From positions 62,001 through 126,000 of the forward strand of contig CALXQW010000036.1 of assembly GCA_944390805.1 (NCBI GenBank): 64,000 nt of DNA. Reading direction: 5' to 3'. Below, in pieces: positions 9,188-18,465 of this stretch. The stretch is from an uncultured Opitutales bacterium (GTDB lineage Bacteria; Verrucomicrobiota; Verrucomicrobiia; Opitutales; Intestinicryptomonadaceae). Made by a program: the position numbers and the translations under genes. Under the pieces are notes generated by a model. That model saw only the letters and a program-made list of their open reading frames with translations. It was not told the DNA's origin and did no database searches. The number at the start of each line of letters is the position of its first letter. The stretch's first letter is position 1.

Positions 9188-9228
9188 AATTAAAACTCGC
9201 AATAGATACCGGACTTCGTTATCTGAAA

Positions 9229-11652
9229 TTACCCCCCAACAGATATAACCGCAGCGGAGCAATTTGCGTAGAATCCGGCGTCCATGCAAAGAATTTTAGA
9301 AACTTTCTTAGTATTTATGGCTGCCAAGTCTATCTCATCAATTTTTGTCTTTGACGGCCATAGGCAAGATTTATGTTTCAGGTCATATAGGCATGCCGAA
9401 AGCGTAAGCAAGGAAGATGCAGCCTGTAAATTCCCCGTGTTGAATACGCTTGCCAGCATAGGGGTATCTGGGAACAGACGCCTTTTTATTTCCAAAAATT
9501 TTGAATCTTGAGCATTCCCTTGCGGGTTGAAAAGTATAAGGTCTATCTCTTCCGGGGCAATATTGGCCTGCTTGAGTGCCGAAAGAACGCAGCTTTCAAG
9601 AGCCTTTGATGCAGATGGGGCATCTTCAAAACCTACGGTGTCTGTTGCACCTTTGTAGGATAATATTTCCCCGTATATTTCGGCTCCGCGCGCAAGCGCA
9701 GTTTGAATATCTTCAAGAACCAGGCAGGCGGCTCCTTCTCCAAGAACGCTCTTGTAGGAGTCGTCAAAGCGCATTTTAAAATCAGCGGCAAACGAGTCTT
9801 CGTATAGGAAGCCTGCTTGAGCATAACTTTCAATATATTGCGGGTATAATTCGTCTGCGGCGGCAGCCAGGGCATATGCGGCGCGGTTTGTGTTTATCAG
9901 CTCTTCGGCATAGCGCAGAGTTTGTATGCCCCCTCCATCTCCGCAGATAAGAGTTATGTTCTCTCCTTTTAATTCCAACTCTTTAGATACATTGCCAGCG
10001 GTGGAGTTTGCGGTTATGTTTGAAAAGCACAATATGTCTCCGCGCCTGTCGGAGTTTGTTAAAACAGCATTCATATGAGCGCTTTCGGAAGCTCCTTTTG
10101 ATACGGTCATAGTTAGGGAGACTTCCTCGAAATTGCGTCTGTCTACACGCAGTTTTGCGTCGTCTAAGGCAGACTTCGCAGCGATTGAGGCAAACTTGCT
10201 TATGGGATTCATTCCCCTAAAATCTATGCGCCTGTATTTTTGCTCCGACTTTCTTGAATCCGCAAATCCTGCGTAAGAAAACTCTTTGGGGCAGGGGACC
10301 TTTTCTGATTTTGATATTCCCGTCTTTCCGGCGGCGAGCGCCTCAGATATCTCCTCAAGATTTTCCCCCAGTGAAGCTATTGCGCCCAATCCGCTTATAA
10401 CTATTCTCTTTTTACTGTGAGATTTCTTCGGCGAGGAAAAGTCTGCTTTTGACACCAATATGCCGGCATTGTTGCCGGCAAATGCGTAATTTGCCGATAT
10501 AAAACATGCATAGTCTTTCTTCAGAGGCAGATTTTCAACTACGTTTATTTCTTCGCAACCAGCTCTTGGAACTGTGAAATGTAAAGTTGGAGGTATGAAA
10601 CCATCGTTCATGGCAAGAAGCTGGCATGTGGCTTCAAGTATGCCGGTTGCTCCCATGCAATGTCCAATGTAAGATTTTGTGGCTGTAACCGGAATTTTTC
10701 TTTCGCCGCAGAATCTTCTTATTCCTTTTGCCTCTGATTTGTCGTTTGCAAGAGTTCCGGATGCATGCGCATTAATACAGCCTATATCATCTATTCCCAG
10801 CCCTGAATCTTTCAGGGTTCCTGCAAGAGTTCTATATGCGCCGTCGCCGCGCGGATCGGGCTGGGTTGCATGGTAGGCGTCGGAACAGGTTGCCTTTCCA
10901 AGTACTTTTCCGTAAACTTTCTTTCCAGGTTCTACTTTTTCCGCATTTTCCAATACCCAGAACGCAGCGCCTTCCCCCATATTCATTCCTACCGGTTCGG
11001 AAAATGGAGCGGTCTTTTGGGGCGATACAACCTTTAGGGCGCTGAATCCGGCGTAATTTGCAAGAGAAAGGGCGTCTGCGCCACCGGCTATAGCCCTTGT
11101 GCAGTATCCTGTCTCTATCAGGCTTGCAGCAAGCCCGACTGCCGCAGTTGAACCGGAACAGGCTGTGTTTATTACAAATATTTCCGCGCCTTTTGCCAAT
11201 GTCTGTGCAAATGCCTTTCTGACTGCGCCAAACTCGTATTGCATGCATAGACCGCGAGTGAATTTATCGCTGCTGAGCCCGTTTTTTATCTCGTATTGGC
11301 GCTCTCCGGAATTGAGCCCGGCGTTGCAGGTTGCCACTACAATTACAAAGTTGTCATCGCTTTCCAAATTTGCATCTATCAGAGCCTTTCTGCCCGCGCA
11401 AATTGCAAGACGCAAATATGGATCTGTATATGTATTTAGTTCTTCAAGGCTCATATAAGCGGAGAAATCTTCCTGCCTATGCTCAGCGCATACCTTCGAT
11501 GCAAACGGGCTTAAGTCTATCTTTTCAGTGGTAGAGAGTCCGTCTTTGCATTCCTTGAGCGATTCCAAAATCTCTCCGCAAGAATTGCCTATTGGCGATA
11601 TTACACCTATTCCAGTTATAGATACTTTTCCTGATGAAATCTCTCCGTTCAT
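9229..11652 (-). CDS. Fused ketosynthase-chain-length-factor-like protein 1
   Basis: The 807-residue protein has two complete thiolase-fold (KAS II/FabF-like) halves. The first half (about residues 1-405) has the Cys-His-His set of an active ketosynthase: Cys165 in NTACSGS, His296 in NAHASGT, and His331 in YIGHCMGATG with Lys326. The second half starts at about 415 (RIVISGLGAIASLGE) but lacks the Cys (ITANSTAGN at that place) and both His residues (FNPQGN, FNTGNLQ), like a chain-length factor. In type II systems KS and CLF are normally separate subunits that pair; here they are one chain. It is the last gene of a long minus-strand operon and overlaps the DUF3261-like gene by 4 bp. Confidence 0.85.
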   Translation of the reverse strand: MNGEISSGKVSITGIGVISPIGNSCGEILESLKECKDGLSTTEKIDLSPFASKVCAEHRQEDFSAYMSLEELNTYTDPYLRLAICAGRKALIDANLESDDNFVIVVATCNAGLNSGERQYEIKNGLSSDKFTRGLCMQYEFGAVRKAFAQTLAKGAEIFVINTACSGSTAAVGLAASLIETGYCTRAIAGGADALSLANYAGFSALKVVSPQKTAPFSEPVGMNMGEGAAFWVLENAEKVEPGKKVYGKVLGKATCSDAYHATQPDPRGDGAYRTLAGTLKDSGLGIDDIGCINAHASGTLANDKSEAKGIRRFCGERKIPVTATKSYIGHCMGATGILEATCQLLAMNDGFIPPTLHFTVPRAGCEEINVVENLPLKKDYACFISANYAFAGNNAGILVSKADFSSPKKSHSKKRIVISGLGAIASLGENLEEISEALAAGKTGISKSEKVPCPKEFSYAGFADSRKSEQKYRRIDFRGMNPISKFASIAAKSALDDAKLRVDRRNFEEVSLTMTVSKGASESAHMNAVLTNSDRRGDILCFSNITANSTAGNVSKELELKGENITLICGDGGGIQTLRYAEELINTNRAAYALAAAADELYPQYIESYAQAGFLYEDSFAADFKMRFDDSYKSVLGEGAACLVLEDIQTALARGAEIYGEILSYKGATDTVGFEDAPSASKALESCVLSALKQANIAPEEIDLILFNPQGNAQDSKFLEIKRRLFPDTPMLASVFNTGNLQAASSLLTLSACLYDLKHKSCLWPSKTKIDEIDLAAINTKKVSKILCMDAGFYANCSAAVISVGG

Positions 11653-12155
11653 TTTCTTAAAATTGTATGCAGCGATATCTTGTATTCCTTTGCCTTTATG
11701 GAAATTTTTTGCGGTATCCTGCTGTTTTTAATTGTTGCGTAGTTGCCAAGAAGCATCTCGTAGCCGTCGGCTTTAATAGACCTTATATCTCCGTTTAAAT
11801 CTCGTTCTATACGATATGCTTTAGGCGGATTGTATCCCAAAAGTATTCTGAAATCTCTAAATAGGAATTTTTCCACCCAGCGTGTGTCGAAAAATGCCGA
11901 GCCGGAAATCTTCTCCGGGAGTCCATTTGAATCTAATACAAGCGTTGCCAGCCTGCCGAAGTCTCCCTGCATTTGCAATATGTGCCTGTCTTGCGAAGAT
12001 TTTACAAGAACGCTAACGGGCTGTTCGCAACCGCCTATTTCCAATATTCCGCGCTGGACATAATTGAATCCGCGAAGCAAGTTTCCGTCTTTTGCACATA
12101 CGCCTGAGCAAAAAAATACGGCAGCAAGAAGTGCGTTAAAGAATTTCACCCTCAA
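11649..12155 (-). CDS. Exported DUF3261-like protein
   Basis: A 168-residue protein with an N-terminal signal peptide (MRVKFFNALLAAVFFCSGVCA). The body alternates beta strands with segments such as LVLDSNGLPEKISGSAFFD and KADGYEMLLGNYATIKN, similar in layout to the DUF3261 proteins found in aryl polyene clusters (ApeN) and to LolB-like folds. It is likely periplasmic or outer-membrane associated and may accept the product from the LolA-like partner encoded just upstream. Both ends overlap neighbours by 4 bp (LolA-like and KS fusion). The family assignment is by context and layout, so it is only moderately sure. Confidence 0.6.
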   Translation of the reverse strand: MRVKFFNALLAAVFFCSGVCAKDGNLLRGFNYVQRGILEIGGCEQPVSVLVKSSQDRHILQMQGDFGRLATLVLDSNGLPEKISGSAFFDTRWVEKFLFRDFRILLGYNPPKAYRIERDLNGDIRSIKADGYEMLLGNYATIKNSRIPQKISIKAKEYKISLHTILRK

Positions 12156-12754
12156 TGTGTTTCCTTGTTAAATTCACGTTTGTCGAATGCGCTCTGTATG
12201 CCGGTGGGGTTTTTTACTATATTAGTAAATTTCAGCAGGCTTACATCGCCTCCGGCATCAACTATTTTCAGCTCAGTTGGATCTCCGCTTTTATCTTTTC
12301 TTATTCTTATCTCAGATACAAACTTTGCCGCTGCTTCGCTTGCGGGCTTTAAAACAATGCTGTCTATTCCAGAGTTCAACACCCTGAATGCTCCGCCTTC
12401 AAGTTTGTTTAAATCTCCAGACAAAACCGCAAGTATACGCTTAAAAATCTCCGCCAAGCGCGGGTTTGACCTAAGAAGGCGCCATTTGCCATTCTCGTAT
12501 TCATATTGGACAGCTTCGCTTCCGTCAAATATGCATACAGACTTGTATGGCTCGGTAATTTCCCATCTTATGCGGGTTCCGTCGGAAACTATGAGTCCCT
12601 TGCTCTCTATCTTTTCGTCGAGCAAGGATACCGTCTTTTCCTGTGTAAAATCTATACGAACCGGCTGCCGTATGACATGCCTGGCTTCTTGGGCGGCCGA
12701 AAAATCTATGCCCATAATTGCAATAGCCAATATAAAAACTAAAAATATCTTCAT
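12152..12754 (-). CDS. LolA-like periplasmic carrier protein
   Basis: The 200-residue product has a signal peptide of about 20 residues (MKIFLVFILAIAIMGIDFSA). It then has a LolA-type half-barrel pattern: VRIDFTQEKTVSLLDEKIES, a following LIVSDGTRIRWEITEPYKSVCIF-type segment, and later VSEIRIRKDKSGDPTELKI. LolA carries lipoproteins across the periplasm; LolA-like proteins in aryl polyene loci (ApeL) are thought to carry the lipid-linked pigment. The gene overlaps both neighbours by 4 bp and sits between the two fused ketosynthases, so its product probably serves this locus and is not the housekeeping LolA. Confidence 0.75.
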   Translation of the reverse strand: MKIFLVFILAIAIMGIDFSAAQEARHVIRQPVRIDFTQEKTVSLLDEKIESKGLIVSDGTRIRWEITEPYKSVCIFDGSEAVQYEYENGKWRLLRSNPRLAEIFKRILAVLSGDLNKLEGGAFRVLNSGIDSIVLKPASEAAAKFVSEIRIRKDKSGDPTELKIVDAGGDVSLLKFTNIVKNPTGIQSAFDKREFNKETH

Positions 12755-14922
12755 AATATCTCAAAAAGCGTAAGCGCGCGCAGATTGGAGCTTGAAAGCG
12801 ACCAAGACGCATATAAGCCTTTCCCTTTTAGTTTAGCAAGCGCATAGGCGTATGCAGAGTTCATGTACGACTTTCCAAATACATCTTCTATTATGAATGT
12901 GCTCTCCACTTTCAGAGCCGTTGCGGCAGCTTGAAAAAGCTCTCCTTGGAATTTGTTCACAGCTGAAGGAGTAAAACAGCATCTTATGCCGTTTGAATAT
13001 TCGGGAAAGTCCTTCAAAAATAGCTCAATTAAGTTTGCTTCCTCATCTTTTGAGTCTCCACGTCTGCCAATCTTAAGCAGAGATATCTTTGCCATAGATA
13101 TGGGGAGCTTGTCTGGAGATATTGAGTATAAAACGGCTCCTTCAGAAAGATTCCCTGAAAAGTTTTTGCAATATATCGCGCGCGTTTTTAAAAATCTTTC
13201 CGCATATTGTGAATACTCGTCGGCGGCGCCGACCAAGGCGCAATTGCTTGCTCCAAGCCTCATATCTGACATTGCCTGCCACAGGGCAGACTCAAAAGAA
13301 ATCTCCTTTGCCGTTGCTGCGCTATTTAGCCCTTTAAACCCAAAATGTATAGCTGCCGCAGACGACATTGCATTGTGGACAGAATTTGTAAAGGCCGTGG
13401 GCATGGGAGCTGCCTCTCTATTGATGATGGCATTTTCTATGAACTTTCCGGTCTCACATACCATTCCAAGCCCAGTTCCTATGCATACAGCAATTTTTAG
13501 AGGATTTTTAAACACCTCTTTTGCATCTCCAACCGCCCTTATGCCTGACGATAACACCATCTTTTGCAGTCTTGCAAACTTGCGTTTTTTTAGCGGAGGT
13601 ATTGACTCAAGATTGCGTTCGGCATCGCACTTAAAACTATTAGCCGAGGCAATATTTTTTGATACTTCCTCCAAGGAGACACCCAGCGGAGATGAAATTC
13701 CAACGGAATGCACATAAAAAGGCCCGCCGTAAAACGGCATCTTGTGTTCATTTGGTCGCTTTGATAAAATTATTCCGGAATTATTTCCCCCAAATCCGAG
13801 CGACAGCGCCAATACGCTTTCATTGCGGCCGTTCTTTGCGTCTTTTAAAGGCTCAGTTTGCATTCCGTCAATAGGCGTAGAAAAGCCCGGAGTAGGCGGC
13901 AGAATGTTTCTGTTTATTGAGCATATTCCAATTATGGCATTTACCACGCCACTCGCTCCGAGTGTATGCCCAAATAATCTCTTATTGGAATGGTAGGGCG
14001 GTATATTGTCTCCAAAAACTGCTTTGTATGCAGCGTATTCGGCAGAGTCATTTCCAAGAGTTCCGGTACCATGCGCTGCTATGCAGTCGGTAGAACTCAA
14101 ATTTGCCCGATTCAAAATCTCCGTTATCAAATTTGCAACGCCTTCACCGCCGGGCAGTGGAGCTGTGGCATGGTAGGCGTCGGCATTGCATCCCCACGAC
14201 AGCGCGTATGAGTGTATCTTAAGCCCAAGTTTTTTTGCCGCGCTTTCAGACGACAATACTATTGCTCCAGCAGCTTCTCCAAGTGTTATTCCGTCTCTAT
14301 GCTTGTCAAAAGGCTTGCACTTGTCTGCGCTCAGAAGCAAAAGCGAGCCGAATCCGTTTACCGTTATTCTTGAAAGCGCGTCCACCCCGCAAACAAGGCA
14401 TAGGTCTGCCTCTTTTTGCGCTATGGCATTGCATGCGGCGCTTAGCGCCAAAGAAGAACTTGAACAGGCCGTTGAAAATGTCATGGCGCAGCCTTTTGCG
14501 CCTATCTTTTTTGCGGCGATGTCTGAAAGAGTGGAGCATTCGTAGAACCTCAATGGGCCAAACTCTTCGGAGTCTTCAAGCAGAAGCTTTACAAGCGCAT
14601 TTTCTGTCTCATATACGCCGCCTATGCTTGTTCCTACAAAAACCGATATTCTACGCTTGTCCAGCCCTGATAAATTCAATCCGCTCATGGCGGAACTTAC
14701 TGCCTCAAGCATTATATTGGCGCAGCGGGAATAATGTTTCTTACCCGTATTAAAGCCTTTTGCAACGGCAAATAGCCTATGCGCGTGTTTTGGGCTATCA
14801 AACAGGTTCTGAGTCTGAAGGAAATCTTTTTTAGAAACCAGAGAGTCGAAGGCGGCGTTATAGTCGCTCCCGCAAGAGGAACACATTCCTAGTCCAACTA
14901 CAACTGGTCTTTCGGATATCAT
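12751..14922 (-). CDS. Fused ketosynthase-chain-length-factor-like protein 2
   Basis: A second two-part ketosynthase, 723 residues. The first half keeps the catalytic residues: Cys153 in STACSSSS, His284 in AAHGTGTLG, and His319 in LFGHTLGASG with Lys314. The second half (from about residue 400, VHSVGISSPLGVS) is shorter and lacks these residues (NSVHNAMSSAAAIHFG at the nucleophile position); it resembles the ketosynthase N-terminal-like domain of ApeC-type chain-length factors. The two fusions in this locus differ in sequence and length and are not a recent tandem duplication. The gene overlaps the LolA-like gene downstream and the ACP2 gene upstream by 4 bp each, suggesting strict co-expression. 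Confidence 0.85.
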   Translation of the reverse strand: MISERPVVVGLGMCSSCGSDYNAAFDSLVSKKDFLQTQNLFDSPKHAHRLFAVAKGFNTGKKHYSRCANIMLEAVSSAMSGLNLSGLDKRRISVFVGTSIGGVYETENALVKLLLEDSEEFGPLRFYECSTLSDIAAKKIGAKGCAMTFSTACSSSSLALSAACNAIAQKEADLCLVCGVDALSRITVNGFGSLLLLSADKCKPFDKHRDGITLGEAAGAIVLSSESAAKKLGLKIHSYALSWGCNADAYHATAPLPGGEGVANLITEILNRANLSSTDCIAAHGTGTLGNDSAEYAAYKAVFGDNIPPYHSNKRLFGHTLGASGVVNAIIGICSINRNILPPTPGFSTPIDGMQTEPLKDAKNGRNESVLALSLGFGGNNSGIILSKRPNEHKMPFYGGPFYVHSVGISSPLGVSLEEVSKNIASANSFKCDAERNLESIPPLKKRKFARLQKMVLSSGIRAVGDAKEVFKNPLKIAVCIGTGLGMVCETGKFIENAIINREAAPMPTAFTNSVHNAMSSAAAIHFGFKGLNSAATAKEISFESALWQAMSDMRLGASNCALVGAADEYSQYAERFLKTRAIYCKNFSGNLSEGAVLYSISPDKLPISMAKISLLKIGRRGDSKDEEANLIELFLKDFPEYSNGIRCCFTPSAVNKFQGELFQAAATALKVESTFIIEDVFGKSYMNSAYAYALAKLKGKGLYASWSLSSSNLRALTLFEIL

Positions 14923-15179
14923 TTCGAGTTTTTTCGGACGTATTCGGCAATGCTCGCCGGAGTTGAGAATATTTCCTTTGCTATGGACTGCTCGGATACA
15001 TTTATGGAATATTCCTTCTCCAACATAACTACAAGCTCGAGTGCGTCGACGGAGTCCAACCCCAAGCCATCGTCTCCAAATAGGGGAGTGGTATCAGATA
15101 TGTCGGCGGCGGATACGCCCTGCAAGTTCAATGCGGAAATTATCTTGTTTTTTATGTCTTCTGTAAGATTGTCTTTCAT
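14919..15179 (-). CDS. Acyl carrier protein 2 of the polyene-like locus
   Basis: An 86-residue ACP with the phosphopantetheine motif GLDSVDALEL (Ser43) and the recognition helix that follows (VVMLEKEYSI). It overlaps the start of KS fusion 2 by 4 bp and begins 8 bp after the acyltransferase gene ends, so it likely carries the chain that the ketosynthase extends. Its sequence is clearly different from ACP1 and ACP3. Confidence 0.9.
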   Translation of the reverse strand: MKDNLTEDIKNKIISALNLQGVSAADISDTTPLFGDDGLGLDSVDALELVVMLEKEYSINVSEQSIAKEIFSTPASIAEYVRKNSK

Positions 15180-15187
15180 TTAAAATA

Positions 15188-16063
15188 TCAGTCCCAATAA
15201 TCGTAAAAATTAAACCACTGATATTTGTTTTTACGCAGAAGTTTTTCAAGACATTTCATGACCGACTCAGTCTTTTGCCGCGCGAAGTCTTTTTGGCGCA
15301 TTTCGTCTTTCTTTACGAGCATAAGCGGAACTATCTTGTATTTAAACAACTTTTCCCTTACGCATGCGCAGTAGAGCATGTCGCATTTTGCCATCTCTGA
15401 GAGAGAAAAGGCGTTTGTTGGCAAAACGGCTTTTCCTCCAAGAAAATCAACAGTGGCGCTTGGATCTCCAATGTTGCGGTCGAACTGCATAGCCAATATA
15501 TCTCCTCTTTTCAGCGCCGCGTATGAGTCTATCAGCGCCCCGAAAGACCCGGCGTCTATCGCCTCTACGTTCTGCCTCGCGAAGGAATCCAAAACTTTCT
15601 TTATCTGCTCGTCCTCTGTCTGTATTCCCAGAACTTTTACATCTCTTCCAAAACCTTTAAGCGTTTCAAGCGCTATCTCCCTGCAGCCCACATGCGGGGT
15701 AAGAATTATTATCCCCCTGCCGTCTTCCAAGCTATTTTTGAGGATTTCCTCGCACAGGTTTTCGCATTTAATTTTACCACTTCCGGATATGTATATGCCT
15801 TTGTCAATCAGCGTAATTCCAAATGACAAATTGTGCCTAAACACATGGTAGGGCATAAAATAGCGCCTCTTGCCGAGTATCCTCTTTAAGTATGATGCGC
15901 TTGCCCTATACGGAGTTCTTCTGAATATTGTAAAATAAGCCGCTACGAACGGCAACAATGCGTAAGCTGCATAGGGCCCAAAATATTTCAGCAAAATTAC
16001 AAAGCAAAGGTTTCCCCATTTGCCTCCGTAAGATTTGCCCCTCCATTTTTTATTTTGCTCCAC
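15188..16063 (-). CDS. LpxL/HtrB-family lysophospholipid acyltransferase
   Basis: The 291-residue protein has an N-terminal membrane segment (about 18-45) and the H-x4-E catalytic motif HVGCRE (His124, Glu129), followed by DAGSFGALIDSY and QFDRNIGDPS regions typical of the family. Members transfer acyl groups from ACP to a lipid or sugar acceptor at the inner membrane; the XanB/ApeD-like acyltransferase in pigment loci has the same fold. Here it may move the finished chain from an ACP to a carrier. It overlaps the end of the MMPL gene by 14 bp. Confidence 0.82.
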   Translation of the reverse strand: MEQNKKWRGKSYGGKWGNLCFVILLKYFGPYAAYALLPFVAAYFTIFRRTPYRASASYLKRILGKRRYFMPYHVFRHNLSFGITLIDKGIYISGSGKIKCENLCEEILKNSLEDGRGIIILTPHVGCREIALETLKGFGRDVKVLGIQTEDEQIKKVLDSFARQNVEAIDAGSFGALIDSYAALKRGDILAMQFDRNIGDPSATVDFLGGKAVLPTNAFSLSEMAKCDMLYCACVREKLFKYKIVPLMLVKKDEMRQKDFARQKTESVMKCLEKLLRKNKYQWFNFYDYWD

Positions 16064-18464
16064 GGTTCATTCCCCCCTTAACGAGCATATCGAACAGAGC
16101 CGGCGTAAGGCAGATAGTTGCAAGAAATGTGAAAAATATGGATAGAGCCGACATAGTTCCAATTCCCCTTAGTACCGGATGCTCCGCCACCGCCAGCGAC
16201 CCAAACGCCGCCGTTGTTGTAAATGCCGACAACATAACAGCTTTCATCGCGGATTCTCCTCCAGATGCGCGCATTTTTGCAAATAATATAAACACCGCAT
16301 AATCTTGCGCTATGCATATTGCGAATATTATAAATATTGCATTTATTAACGTTATTGGTTCTCCCAGCAGCACCAGTGTAGAAAGGGATAGCGCAATGCC
16401 CAATGAAACCGGCACAAGCACGCAAAATAATGCCGAAATTTTTCCCAGTGAAAACCACAGGTGCGCCATTACCGCAACAAGTGCAATTCCTCCAAATAGC
16501 AAAAGCCAGTTCTTTGCAAGGTGTGCTATGTGGTTGCCTAGAAATTCGGTATCGGAGAATGCCGCAGTGGGAAATTTTTCCTCAAGCTTGTTTCTAAATG
16601 CGCTCTTGTCTGCATGCTTTGAAAATCTCACCATTGTTGCGGCGGCGTATCCGTCTTGCGCCTTTGCGATGCGGAAACCGAAAAGTGTTTTATCAAGTAG
16701 GAAATCGTCGAGAGACGGGGGAGCCGACAGAATTTCAAGTTCATTTTCCGCAACCGAAGATTTAATGCCGAGCTTCTTGGCTTCGTTTTCTAAGCGTCTT
16801 TTCAATAGTTCTTTATTTTTACCGAGATATTCCTTCCACTTGCCGGAACGCTCCAGCATGGTTTCATACGATGGCGCGCTTTCTGTAGATAAAGAGTCCA
16901 CATTTTCTATTTCTCCAGAAGACTTCAAAAAATTAAAGAGTTTTAGATTTTCTCCCATCAGTTCTTCTACGCTTTTTGCCCTGAGCGTTATCTGGCTGGT
17001 ATTAACCGCATTTTTCCATACTCCCTTTATCTTATCGGCGCTCATCTGCGTGCTCTTTGTTATGCCGCTGAAAGCCGATATGTTCCCTTCAAAGCGCAAA
17101 TCCTTAAGGAATGGGGCAAACGACAGCACAAGAAGTACAAACAACACTGCGCATATGCGGTTTCTTCCGTCTGAAATCTTCCAAAGCCATTCAGAGAGGG
17201 GATAAAAAGGGCAGGGCTTAGGCCTCCCGGCTCTTATAGAGGAAATTAATGCCGGTAACATAACAAGACTTACCGCAGCGGAAAAGAAAACTCCGGCCGC
17301 CCCAAAAATTCCAAGCTGTCCAAAGCTTCTTCCTCCCATGAACGGTATTATTGCAAAGGCTATGATTGTAGTTGAGGCGGCAATGGCGATTGGCTTAAAT
17401 ATCTCTTGGGTTCTTCTTCCAATATTTTCCGCACCTCTGTCTCCATCGGCAGCGTATAAAATGTGTATGGCATAATCTATGGATATTCCTACTGCTATGC
17501 TTGCAAAGGCTATGGAAATTGATGAAATCTCATCAGAGAAGATTCTCAGGAATACAAACGCCATGCATACCCCCAGCACCGACGGAATAGGGGCAAATAG
17601 TGCGTAAATTCTATGTTTAAATGCGCACAAGCACAGCGCCAATATAATGCATGCAGAAAGAATCATTGCTTTGTTAGATCCTTCTTTTGCGTATTTTGCG
17701 TTGTCTGCGCTTATCCTATGCCCACCGTAAATGTCTATTTGCGCGGAGGGGAAATCTTTCTTTATTTTAGTTGCAGCTAGCTCTATCTGCCCTATGAGAG
17801 CGGCGCTCTTTTGAGAATCGGAAGGGTCAAAACTCGCCCGGCGTATTATAAGCGCGTTATCGAGATTTTTACTGTATATGAGCTCTCCTCTTACAACAGC
17901 ATTGCCAAATTTAGGCATAAAAGCTGCAACATGCGGCTTTAAAAGTTCAAGAATTCCAATGGGGTCTTTTAAGAGCAATATTTTGTAATATGATCCATCG
18001 AGCCCCGCAATGGAGTATTTTAGGCTTTTCAGGCGCGATCGTATAGATTCTGGCGATAGGTGATCTTCAAAAGTTTTTTGATCGAAAAAATACGGATATA
18101 CGCTTACGGCCTTTTCAAGGGCTTCTATGCCCTGTATGGATTGCGCCGATGGATAAGGAGATGACAATTCTCCTATTTTTGAGAGTTCCTCAGATAAGCG
18201 TTCCGAAATCTCAGCAAGATTGCCTCCTTGCGTGGAGGTGGAAATATTGATAAATACAAGGCGGTTCTGGCCGAATATTTCAGCAGATTCATACGCGTCG
18301 GTTATAACTTTGTCTCTTGCTGGAAGCATATCCAGTATGTTTTCATTGAATTTTGCCGAGAGAACCGCACATAGCCCGCCTGCTACCATCAAAAGCGCAA
18401 GGGCGGCATTGCACCACGGGTGCAACCTTAAAAAGCTTTGCATTCTGCCAAGAAAAATCTTCAT
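16050..18464 (-). CDS. MMPL/RND-type lipid exporter
   Basis: An 804-residue inner-membrane protein with the RND layout: one span near residue 20, a large periplasmic domain, a five-helix bundle (about 260-410), a second periplasmic domain (about 430-640) and a second bundle at the C-terminus. The conserved IDYAIHILYA and QDYAVFILFA segments in the two bundles carry the Asp-Tyr pair used in proton coupling. Such permeases (ApeM in aryl polyene loci, HpnN elsewhere) move lipids or lipid-like products. It is flanked by the acyltransferase and the glycosyltransferase in one operon. Confidence 0.88.
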   Translation of the reverse strand: MKIFLGRMQSFLRLHPWCNAALALLMVAGGLCAVLSAKFNENILDMLPARDKVITDAYESAEIFGQNRLVFINISTSTQGGNLAEISERLSEELSKIGELSSPYPSAQSIQGIEALEKAVSVYPYFFDQKTFEDHLSPESIRSRLKSLKYSIAGLDGSYYKILLLKDPIGILELLKPHVAAFMPKFGNAVVRGELIYSKNLDNALIIRRASFDPSDSQKSAALIGQIELAATKIKKDFPSAQIDIYGGHRISADNAKYAKEGSNKAMILSACIILALCLCAFKHRIYALFAPIPSVLGVCMAFVFLRIFSDEISSISIAFASIAVGISIDYAIHILYAADGDRGAENIGRRTQEIFKPIAIAASTTIIAFAIIPFMGGRSFGQLGIFGAAGVFFSAAVSLVMLPALISSIRAGRPKPCPFYPLSEWLWKISDGRNRICAVLFVLLVLSFAPFLKDLRFEGNISAFSGITKSTQMSADKIKGVWKNAVNTSQITLRAKSVEELMGENLKLFNFLKSSGEIENVDSLSTESAPSYETMLERSGKWKEYLGKNKELLKRRLENEAKKLGIKSSVAENELEILSAPPSLDDFLLDKTLFGFRIAKAQDGYAAATMVRFSKHADKSAFRNKLEEKFPTAAFSDTEFLGNHIAHLAKNWLLLFGGIALVAVMAHLWFSLGKISALFCVLVPVSLGIALSLSTLVLLGEPITLINAIFIIFAICIAQDYAVFILFAKMRASGGESAMKAVMLSAFTTTAAFGSLAVAEHPVLRGIGTMSALSIFFTFLATICLTPALFDMLVKGGMNRGAK

Positions 18465-18465
18465 A

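Noticed and set aside
12953..13717. Long plus-strand open frame of 254 codons opposite KS fusion 2
   Set aside because: It is the mirror frame of a ketosynthase gene with clear catalytic motifs; it has Ser/Pro-rich composition and no known domain.
16312..17205. Plus-strand open frame of 297 codons opposite the MMPL gene
   Set aside because: Shadow of the exporter gene; composition is atypical and there is no ribosome-binding site or family motif.
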